DNA of 6,320 nt from Lachnospiraceae bacterium (GTDB taxonomy: Bacteria; Bacillota; Clostridia; Lachnospirales; Lachnospiraceae), in assembly GCA_019420465.1 (NCBI GenBank), contig JAHZHB010000090.1:731-7050 (forward strand), read 5' to 3'. Position 1 is the first letter of the stretch, and each line of letters starts with the position of its first letter. The notes below the pieces were generated by a model. That model was not told where the DNA came from and did no database searches. It was given only the letters and a program-made list of their open reading frames with translations. A program made the translations under genes and the position numbers. Of the stretch, positions 1 to 4,770 are shown in pieces.

Positions 1-943
1 GGAAATGTACCTTTTCCCCTTCAGCCTTGTCTGACCACAGCGTCTTTTTCTTACGACCGTGGTTATTGGCGATCACAGCGTTGGCTGCATTCAGGATATT
101 CTGGGTGGAACGGTAATTCTGCTCCAGTTTGATCACACGGGCATCCGGAAACGTCTTTTCAAAGTCGAGGATATTACGGATATTGGCGCCGCGGAAACGG
201 TAGATCGACTGATCGTCATCACCGACTACGCAGAGATTACGGTATTTCCTTGCCAGAAGACGTACCAGCTCAAACTGGGCTGTATTGGTATCCTGATACT
301 CATCTACCATCAGATACAGAAATCTCTCCTGATAGCTGTCAAGCACATCCGGCTGTGTCTGAAAAAGCTCTACCGTCTTCATCAGCAGATCGTCAAAATC
401 CAGTGCATTGTTCTGTTTTAAGGCATGCTGATAAGCGGCATAGACCTTGCCGATCACCTGTGCATTCCAGTCACCGGCAGCATTTAACAGGTATTCCTCC
501 GGCGAGATCAGCTCGTTCTTGGCAGCGGAGATCGCGCCAAGCAGGCTTCTGTCCTTATAAATACGGGTATCCAGCTCCTGCGCCTTGATGATATCCTTGA
601 TCACATGCTTCTGGTCATCGGTATCGTAGATCGTAAAATTTGTATCGTATCCCAGACGGTCGATATATCTGCGCAGGATACGCACACATGTTGAATGGAA
701 CGTGCTGACCCATACGCTGCTGCCGTCTGCGGACAGCTGGTCCACACGGTCCCTCATCTCTCCTGCGGCTTTATTTGTAAAGGTGATGGCGAGGATATTC
801 CATGGATTGACCTGCTTTTCTGTGATCAGATACGCAATGCGCTGTGTCAGCACCCTGGTCTTTCCACTGCCCGCGCCGGCTATGATAAGCAGCGGACCCT
901 CGGTACATTCGACCGCTTCCTGCTGCTGCGGATTTAACTGCAT
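1..943 (-). CDS. pcrA: ATP-dependent DNA helicase PcrA/UvrD, N-terminal part (partial at window edge)
   Basis: A superfamily 1A 3'-5' DNA helicase that acts in the cytoplasm in nucleotide excision repair, rolling-circle replication and clearing stalled RNA polymerase or RecA from DNA (family knowledge). The frame is open from ATG at 943-941 to the left edge: 314 codons of a protein that is usually about 720-760 residues. Visible motifs in order are the Q motif NPQQQEAV (4-11), Walker A AGAGSGKTR (22-30, catalytic K28), motif Ia FTNKAAGEM (55-63), motif Ib TFHS (81-84), motif II DEYQDTN (214-220, Walker B), motif III GDDDQSIYRFRGA (241-253) and motif IV QNYRST (275-280). These cover domains 1A and 1B and the start of 2A; the C-terminal motifs V-VI lie outside. 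The start is supported by AGGGAGG 5-6 nt upstream. It is divergent from yerC and preceded by its own promoter and a LexA box. PcrA is favoured over Rep or UvrD because this is a Gram-positive sequence. Confidence 0.96.
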   Translation of the reverse strand, partial: MQLNPQQQEAVECTEGPLLIIAGAGSGKTRVLTQRIAYLITEKQVNPWNILAITFTNKAAGEMRDRVDQLSADGSSVWVSTFHSTCVRILRRYIDRLGYDTNFTIYDTDDQKHVIKDIIKAQELDTRIYKDRSLLGAISAAKNELISPEEYLLNAAGDWNAQVIGKVYAAYQHALKQNNALDFDDLLMKTVELFQTQPDVLDSYQERFLYLMVDEYQDTNTAQFELVRLLARKYRNLCVVGDDDQSIYRFRGANIRNILDFEKTFPDARVIKLEQNYRSTQNILNAANAVIANNHGRKKKTLWSDKAEGEKVHF

Positions 944-1034
944 ATTGTCCTCCCTGACTGTTTTCTTAATTCTCCGTCTGTCTCCTTTCTGTGGCTTACT
1001 CATCAGCCACTGTCTGCCTTATCCGGCAGTGCAC

Positions 1035-1048
1035 GAAACAAACGTTCG
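1035..1048 (-). promoter_or_regulatory. LexA (SOS) box of pcrA
   Basis: The minus strand reads CGAACGTTTGTTTC. This matches 13 of 14 positions of the Bacillus LexA/DinR consensus CGAACRNRYGTTYC; only the second R is missed. It starts about 7 nt downstream of the predicted pcrA transcription start, a place where a bound repressor blocks initiation or clearance. Control of a UvrD-type helicase by SOS is known from E. coli uvrD, so the location makes biological sense. I infer that pcrA is DNA-damage inducible here. Confidence 0.75.
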
Positions 1049-1061
1049 AACAGCAGTCTTT

Positions 1062-1090
1062 ATTATAGAGGAAGAATAAAAAAAGTGCAA
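1062..1090 (-). promoter_or_regulatory. pcrA promoter (sigma-A type)
   Basis: On the minus strand a perfect -10 TATAAT (1067-1062) lies 17 bp from TTGCAC (1090-1085). The -35 matches TTGACA only in its first three bases, so the promoter should be moderate. The predicted start of transcription is near 1055, giving a pcrA leader of about 112 nt. That leader can fold two small hairpins: CTGCC/GGCAG at 1014-1029 and GTGGCT/AGCCAC at 991-1010. Confidence 0.7.
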
Positions 1091-1098
1091 CCGTTAGC

Positions 1099-1127
1099 TT
1101 GTAATGCGTGAGCAAAACTTATATAAT
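1099..1127 (+). promoter_or_regulatory. Promoter of the yerC operon
   Basis: TTGTAA (1099-1104) and TATAAT (1122-1127) are separated by exactly 17 bp. The predicted start is near 1134, leaving a leader of about 127 nt before yerC. The -35 box is 8 bp from the -35 box of the divergent pcrA promoter, so the two polymerases would probably compete for the site. Confidence 0.7.
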
Positions 1128-1144
1128 GTATATGTTTAACGGTT

Positions 1145-1161
1145 CACACTGCTACAGTGTG
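1145..1161. repeat. Perfect 7-bp inverted repeat in the yerC leader
   Basis: CACACTG and CAGTGTG are exact reverse complements around the trinucleotide CTA. The dyad lies about 11 nt after the predicted yerC transcription start. It could be a repressor operator just downstream of the promoter or a short RNA hairpin; no T-tract follows, so it is not an intrinsic terminator. Confidence 0.55.
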
Positions 1162-1172
1162 CTATATGCCGG

Positions 1173-1186
1173 TTTCCTATAGGAAA
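1173..1186. repeat. Perfect 14-bp palindrome TTTCCTATAGGAAA upstream of yerC
   Basis: TTTCCTATAGGAAA is its own reverse complement over all 14 bases. It lies in the yerC leader about 75 bp before the start codon. Perfect symmetry suits a dimeric HTH protein, and YerC itself (TrpR-like fold) is an obvious candidate for autoregulation, but that is inference. It does not resemble the E. coli TrpR operator. Confidence 0.5.
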
Positions 1187-1260
1187 TAAGGAAGTTGACA
1201 TTTACTGCACAAAGAACCGCCGGACAATACAGGTATGATATAACCAGGGGGTATTTTATC

Positions 1261-1557
1261 ATGAGTAAAAAAATAGAATCCACAGCCATGGACCGGCTGT
1301 TTGAAGGTATTTTAAGTCTTAAAACCAAAGAAGAATGCTATACCTTTTTTGAGGATGTCTGCACCATCAATGAGCTGCTCTCTTTATCACAGCGTTTTGA
1401 AGTAGCCGAAATGCTCCGCAACAAAGTCACCTATACAGAGATTTCCGAAAGAACAGGTGCTTCTACTGCCACCATCAGCCGTGTCAACCGCTGCCTGCAG
1501 TACGGCACAGACGGCTACTCTCTTGTACTGGACCGACTGAATGCCAAAGACAAATAA
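1261..1557 (+). CDS. yerC: YerC/YecD-type TrpR-related DNA-binding protein
   Basis: A small (98 aa) all-helical protein of the Firmicutes YerC/YecD group of the TrpR superfamily. The helix-turn-helix is clear: VTYTEISERTGASTATISRV (56-75) resembles the TrpR recognition region, and the N-terminal half has the expected helices around FFEDVCTINELLSLSQRF (29-46). The true start is ATG at 1261, preceded by the run AGGGGG at 1246-1251 with 9 nt spacing; a longer reading from TTG at 1195 lacks such a site and adds residues the family does not have. The ligand and targets of YerC are not established; unlike TrpR it is widespread and not tied to trp genes. In Bacillus subtilis yerC also lies near pcrA. 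Here it heads an operon and may regulate it or itself. Confidence 0.9.
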   Translation: MSKKIESTAMDRLFEGILSLKTKEECYTFFEDVCTINELLSLSQRFEVAEMLRNKVTYTEISERTGASTATISRVNRCLQYGTDGYSLVLDRLNAKDK

Positions 1558-1576
1558 AACCGGAAAGGAATTTATT

Positions 1577-2731
1577 ATGACGATCAATGAAAAAGCATTA
1601 AAATTACACGAAGAATGGAAAGGTAAACTGACCACCGAGCCGAAAGCACCGGTAAAGACCCGTGAAGATCTGGCTCTGGCCTACACACCGGGCGTTGCAG
1701 AACCCTGCAAAGAGATCGCCAAAGATCCGGAAAAAGCTTACACCTACACGCTCAAACAGAATACGATCGCCGTTGTCTCCGACGGCAGCGCTGTTCTCGG
1801 TCTTGGCAATATCGGTGCCAAAGCAGCTATGCCGGTTATGGAAGGTAAAGCCGTTCTGTTTAAGACCTTTGGCGATGTCAATGCCGTTCCGATCTGCCTT
1901 GACACACAGGATACAGACGAGATCGTAAAAACCGTCATCAATATCGCCCCGGCTTTCGGTGGTATCAATCTGGAAGACATCTCCGCTCCGCGCTGCTTTG
2001 AGATCGAATCCCGCTTAAAAGAAGCGCTGGATATTCCGGTTTTCCACGATGACCAGCACGGTACTGCTATCGTTGTACTTTCCGGCGTGATCAATGCCTT
2101 AAAGGTTGTTGGCAAAAAGAAAGAGGATTGCTACATCGTTGTCAACGGTTCCGGTGCCGCCGGTATCGCTATTGCCAAACTGCTGTTAAGCTATGGTTTC
2201 AAAAAACTGACCCTGTGTGATTCCAAGGGAATCATCAGCGCAGATAACGACAATCTCAACTGGATCAAAAAAGAGATGGCTGAGGTTACCAACCTCGAAC
2301 ACAAGCATGGTACACTGGCTGATGCCATGGTCGGCGCTGATATCTTTATCGGTGTCTCCGCTCCGGGTTCTGTAACGCAGGATATGGTTCGTTCCATGAA
2401 TAAGGATGCCATCCTCTTTGCCATGGCCAATCCGGTTCCGGAGATCATGCCGGACGAAGCCAAAGCTGCCGGTGCACGTGTTGTTGGTACGGGACGAAGC
2501 GATTTCCCGAACCAGGTCAACAATGTAGTCGCTTTCCCGGGTATCTTCCGCGGCGCTCTCGAGGGTCGCGCTCCGCAGATCACCGAGGAAATGAAACTGG
2601 CCGCAGCACTCGCTATCGCCGGTCTGGTTTCTGACGAAGAACTGAATGAAGACTTCGTCATGCCGGAAGCCTTTGATCCGCGTGTTGCTGATGTTGTCGC
2701 TGAAGCTGTCAAGCAGCATATTGTAAAATAA
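1577..2731 (+). CDS. NAD(P)-dependent malic enzyme, short form (oxaloacetate-decarboxylating)
   Basis: Catalyses L-malate + NAD(P)+ to pyruvate + CO2 + NAD(P)H in the cytoplasm, linking C4 acids to pyruvate and supplying reductant. The 384 aa length fits the bacterial short form, with no phosphotransacetylase-like tail. Features in order: catalytic Tyr in AYTPGVAEPC (35-44, Y36), catalytic Lys in EGKAVLFK (89-96, K91), metal ligands in NLEDISAP (131-138) and FHDDQHGT (156-163), a Rossmann loop VNGSGAAG (189-196), and NPVPEI (285-290) and PNQVNNVV (311-318) in the C-terminal active site. The start at ATG 1577 has AAAGGAA 7-9 nt upstream and follows the yerC stop by 19 nt; an ATG at 1541 would overlap yerC and lacks a ribosome site. 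An acidic residue (D214) after the second Rossmann strand is compatible with NAD use, but I cannot settle NAD versus NADP. Confidence 0.95.
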   Translation: MTINEKALKLHEEWKGKLTTEPKAPVKTREDLALAYTPGVAEPCKEIAKDPEKAYTYTLKQNTIAVVSDGSAVLGLGNIGAKAAMPVMEGKAVLFKTFGDVNAVPICLDTQDTDEIVKTVINIAPAFGGINLEDISAPRCFEIESRLKEALDIPVFHDDQHGTAIVVLSGVINALKVVGKKKEDCYIVVNGSGAAGIAIAKLLLSYGFKKLTLCDSKGIISADNDNLNWIKKEMAEVTNLEHKHGTLADAMVGADIFIGVSAPGSVTQDMVRSMNKDAILFAMANPVPEIMPDEAKAAGARVVGTGRSDFPNQVNNVVAFPGIFRGALEGRAPQITEEMKLAAALAIAGLVSDEELNEDFVMPEAFDPRVADVVAEAVKQHIVK

Positions 2732-3708
2732 TGAAAGAATTTCATCCCGGCAGTGTACAACCAAAAAAGTCGTACACCTTTCCGGATCACAGGCGCTATC
2801 GCGCTCTGGATGCTTATCTGAAAGAAACCTTTGGCAGGAAAGTATACAAAGTTGCTTTGGACGGTGGCATGAGCTGCCCCAACCGTGACGGCACACTGGG
2901 CCATAGTGGCTGTATCTTCTGCAGCAGCGGAGGCTCCGGTGATTTTGCCGCTGACCGCCGGCTTTCTGTTACAGAACAGATTGATGCACAGATCGCCCTT
3001 GCCACGCAGGGACGTACACATGCTTCCACATCCTATATTGCATATTTTCAGGCGTATACGAACACGTATGCGCCTGTAGCCGTACTGGAAAAGTTATTCA
3101 CAGAAGCTATCACCGATCCCCGGATCTGTGCACTGTCCATTGCCACCAGACCGGACTGTCTGCCCGATGAGACGATTAAGCTGCTGGCCCGTCTGCAACA
3201 GCAAAAACCGGTCTGGATCGAGCTTGGCCTGCAGACGATACATGAACAGACCGCCCGCTATATCCGCAGGGGATATCCGCTCTCCTGCTTTACAGATGCC
3301 ATACAGCGTTTGCATTCTGCCGGTCTTTCTGATATTATAGTTCATACGATCCTCGGTCTTCCCGGGGAAAACGAAAACGACATACTGGATACCATGCGTT
3401 TTCTCAATATGCAGTCCATCCAGGGGATCAAACTGCAGCTTCTGCATGTACTCAAAGGTACTGATCTGGCCACAGACTGGCAAAGAGGATACTTTGAGGC
3501 ACTTACGCAGGAGCAGTACGTGGATCTTGTCATTCATTGTCTGGAGATTTTATCTCCCGATATTGTGATCCACCGTCTCACCGGAGACGGACCACGGGAT
3601 CTTTTACTGGCCCCCACATGGAGTCTTCACAAACGGAGTGTGTTAAACAACATCCTGCATGAGCTGAAAATCCGCGACACCTGGCAGGGCCGGTATTTTT
3701 TCAAGTAA
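2731..3708 (+). CDS. ytqA: Radical SAM protein of the YtqA/YhcC (TIGR01212) family
   Basis: A 325 aa radical SAM enzyme. The cluster-binding cysteines are in CPNRDGTLGHSGCIFC (49-64): C49, C61 and C64, the C-x11-C-x2-C spacing of the YhcC/YtqA group rather than the classical C-x3-C-x2-C. Further family marks are GGSGDF (67-72), YFQAYTNTY (105-113), SIATRPDCL (136-144), WIELGLQT (162-169), HTILGLPGE (205-213) and the C-terminal HRLTGDGPRDLLLAP (281-295). From memory, B. subtilis YtqA (MnmL) has been linked, together with the methyltransferase YtqB (MnmM), to the mnm5s2U wobble modification of tRNA; no ytqB-like gene is visible here. The ATG overlaps the malic enzyme stop by one base (TAATG) and I see no good ribosome site, which suggests translation by coupled reinitiation. 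The next in-frame Met (residue 47) is too late. Confidence 0.92.
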   Translation: MKEFHPGSVQPKKSYTFPDHRRYRALDAYLKETFGRKVYKVALDGGMSCPNRDGTLGHSGCIFCSSGGSGDFAADRRLSVTEQIDAQIALATQGRTHASTSYIAYFQAYTNTYAPVAVLEKLFTEAITDPRICALSIATRPDCLPDETIKLLARLQQQKPVWIELGLQTIHEQTARYIRRGYPLSCFTDAIQRLHSAGLSDIIVHTILGLPGENENDILDTMRFLNMQSIQGIKLQLLHVLKGTDLATDWQRGYFEALTQEQYVDLVIHCLEILSPDIVIHRLTGDGPRDLLLAPTWSLHKRSVLNNILHELKIRDTWQGRYFFK

Positions 3709-3724
3709 ATAAGGAGTGACGTTG

Positions 3725-4237
3725 ATGCAAGAAGCTTTAACCTTATACAAACTGATCATTCTTTATGCCCTCGATAAAGTGCGTATGCCAATGACCAATG
3801 CACAGATCTGTGATCTGATGATCGACAAGGAATATACAACATACTTCCGTGTGCAGGAGGTACTGTCGGAAATGACAGAAGCACACCTTGTCCATGCAGA
3901 AAAGATTCTGAACATGACACAGTATACGATTACCGATGAGGGCGAAAATACTATCGAGTTTTTTTCTCATCAGATTTCCACTGAGATTCGTGAAGAGATC
4001 GACCTGTATCTCAAAGATCATGCGATCGAGCTTCGCAATACCGTCTCCCATCCGGCTGACTATGACAGAAATCCGCATCAGGAATATACGGTGAACTGCC
4101 GTATGCTTGAAAAAGGACAGGAAATCTTTGCAGTTTCTTTTTCCGTTCCTACAGAAGAGGCAGCAAAAAAAGCCTGCCAGAAGTGGGAATCGGTACATGA
4201 GGAGTTGTATGCGATTATGTTGGGAAAATTACTTTAG
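3725..4237 (+). CDS. DUF4364 family protein, winged-helix-like, function unknown
   Basis: A 170 aa soluble protein that I recognise as DUF4364, a family found mostly in Clostridia and without an assigned function. The first 75 residues look like a winged helix: helix (3-17), TNAQICDLMIDKEYTTYFRV (24-43) as a helix-turn-helix, EMTEAHLVHAEK (49-60), and a hairpin MTQYTITDEGENTIEFF (64-80) resembling the wing of PadR/MarR-type folds. The C-terminal part alternates charged helices and strands (ECOD class unknown to me) and has no membrane segment. The start is ATG 3725 because AAGGAG (3711-3716) sits 8 nt before it; GTG 3716 overlaps that site and TTG 3722 is too close. It follows the radical SAM gene by 16 nt and closes the operon; a long hairpin begins 12 nt after its stop. 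A DNA-binding role is only an inference. Confidence 0.85.
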   Translation: MQEALTLYKLIILYALDKVRMPMTNAQICDLMIDKEYTTYFRVQEVLSEMTEAHLVHAEKILNMTQYTITDEGENTIEFFSHQISTEIREEIDLYLKDHAIELRNTVSHPADYDRNPHQEYTVNCRMLEKGQEIFAVSFSVPTEEAAKKACQKWESVHEELYAIMLGKLL

Positions 4238-4240
4238 ACA

Positions 4241-4341
4241 GGACGGACGCCGCCGAAGGGCGGTATAAAAATATCTTTCCGAAAACGCAAACCGTTTTTG
4301 AGCGTTTTCGGAAAGATATTTTTATACCGCCCTTCGGCGGC
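4241..4341 (+). repeat. Long-hairpin repeat copy 1 (40-bp perfect arms)
   Basis: Arms 4249-4288 and 4302-4341 are exact reverse complements over 40 bp, with the 13-nt loop AAACCGTTTTTGA (4289-4301). The octamer GGACGGAC (4241-4248) abuts the left arm. From the centre outward the stem has the shared core CCGAAAACGC, a gene-specific 7-bp stretch, an A/T-tract and a 16-18 bp GC-rich outer stem beginning GCCGCCGAAGGGCGG. Loop, inner stem and octamer recur in copies 2 and 3; the outer stem does not. It starts 12 nt after the DUF4364 stop and is in the sense orientation of that gene. Confidence 0.95.
4274..4325 (+). terminator. Terminator-like core of hairpin 1, end of the yerC operon
   Basis: The inner stem TCTTTCCGAAAACGC (4274-4288) pairs with 4302-4316 around a 13-nt loop, and is followed by TATTTTTAT (4317-4325). 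That is the form of an intrinsic terminator for transcription coming from the DUF4364 gene. The mirror tract ATAAAAATA (4265-4273) gives the same signal on the other strand, so it may be bidirectional. It is odd in being enclosed by a further paired GC-rich stem. Confidence 0.65.
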
Positions 4342-4393
4342 TGTTCGTGACTGGGGCAGGAAATTTTCGGCACATAATGCAAGGTTGGACGTG

Positions 4394-4614
4394 GTGTGTG
4401 GGGAAGGTTATTTAAAAAATGTACATACTGGTATTTGGACTTTTATATTGACTGCGGAAGTCTTCTGTATCTTATTTACAGACTTTTTCCACAGTCTCTG
4501 CATAGTATTTATTCGTACATAATACACAGCTTTTAAAAACACGCGCAGGAAAGTTTTTTGCCGAACCATATATAATCCCAACAAAACATTCCTCCAATAA
4601 CCTTCCCCACACAC
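4394..4614. repeat. 221-bp segment bounded by 19-bp perfect inverted repeats
   Basis: GTGTGTGGGGAAGGTTATT (4394-4412) recurs as its exact reverse complement at 4596-4614. Weaker similarity continues inward: AATGT and TGG-ATT follow at comparable spacing in both arms. The form and size suit a decayed miniature inverted-repeat transposable element, but I find no target-site duplication at its edges and no transposase here. It could equally be the remnant of an inverted duplication of the 3' regions of the two convergent genes. Confidence 0.6.
4450..4496. repeat. Imperfect central dyad, about 20-nt arms
   Basis: Arm 4450-4469 (GACTGCGGAAGTCTTCTGTA) pairs with 4477-4496 with one mismatch and small bulges, closing a 7-nt loop. 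It is at the centre of the 221-bp segment. No clean T-tract follows, so I do not call it a terminator. Confidence 0.5.
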
Positions 4615-4662
4615 TCTCCCAGTGACACAAAACATGTAGGATAATTCATTCCGGCAACATCA

Positions 4663-4756
4663 GCCCGTTCTCAGGAAAAAATATCCTCCGGAAAACGCTT
4701 AAAAACGGTTTGCGTTTTCCGGAGGATATTTTTTTTCTGAGAACGGGCGTCCGTCC
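4663..4756 (-). repeat. Long-hairpin repeat copy 2 (36/37-nt arms)
   Basis: Arms 4663-4698 and 4712-4748 pair throughout except one mismatch and one extra base in the A/T-tract. The loop read on the minus strand is AAACCGTTTTTAA, as in copies 1 and 3, so this copy is inverted relative to them. On the minus strand the same octamer GGACGGAC (4756-4749) abuts the arm. The outer stem GCCCGTTCTCAG is unrelated to the other copies. In the sense of fucO it begins 14 nt after the stop codon, so copies 1 and 2 both follow genes in the sense orientation. Confidence 0.93.
4676..4736 (-). terminator. Terminator-like core of hairpin 2, 3' of fucO
   Basis: On the minus strand the inner stem TCCTCCGGAAAACGC (4726-4712) pairs with 4698-4684 and is followed by TATTTTTT (4683-4676). 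On the plus strand the same stem is followed by TATTTTTTTT (4727-4736). It therefore looks able to stop transcription from both the fucO side and the convergent operon. Confidence 0.65.
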
Positions 4757-4770
4757 CTCTATATATTATC

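Larger units (their letters stand above)
4342..4662. other. Non-coding interval between hairpins 1 and 2
   Basis: About 320 bp without a credible gene. Short open frames on both strands share the residues VCGEGY only because they read the two halves of an inverted repeat. The interval holds the 19-bp inverted repeat and the central dyad listed separately. I see no tRNA, rRNA or riboswitch signature. Confidence 0.6.

Noticed and set aside
985..1010. CTGATGAG followed by GAAA on the minus strand in the pcrA leader, resembling a hammerhead ribozyme core
   Set aside because: No proper stem II can form between the two motifs, and stems I and III are absent; the bases are explained by a simple GTGGCT/AGCCAC hairpin.
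1195..1260. Longer yerC start at TTG 1195, and TTGACA at 1195-1200 as a -35 box
   Set aside because: ATG 1261 has AGGGGG at good spacing and gives the normal family length. No -10 lies 16-18 bp after TTGACA; the nearest TATGAT is 33 bp away.
1541..1576. Malic enzyme start at ATG 1541
   Set aside because: It overlaps the end of yerC, has no ribosome site and adds 12 residues not typical of the family; AAAGGAA precedes ATG 1577.
2186..3021. Two long minus-strand open frames (236 and 276 codons) across the malic enzyme and radical SAM genes
   Set aside because: They lie opposite two well-recognised proteins, lack ribosome sites and match no family; they are codon-bias shadows.
3716..3724. DUF4364 start at GTG 3716 or TTG 3722
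   Set aside because: GTG 3716 overlaps the AAGGAG ribosome site and TTG 3722 is only 5 nt from it; ATG 3725 is at the best distance.
4298..4635. Short open frames on both strands sharing VCGEGY
   Set aside because: The shared residues come from the 19-bp inverted repeat being read from both sides; there is no ribosome site or known domain.
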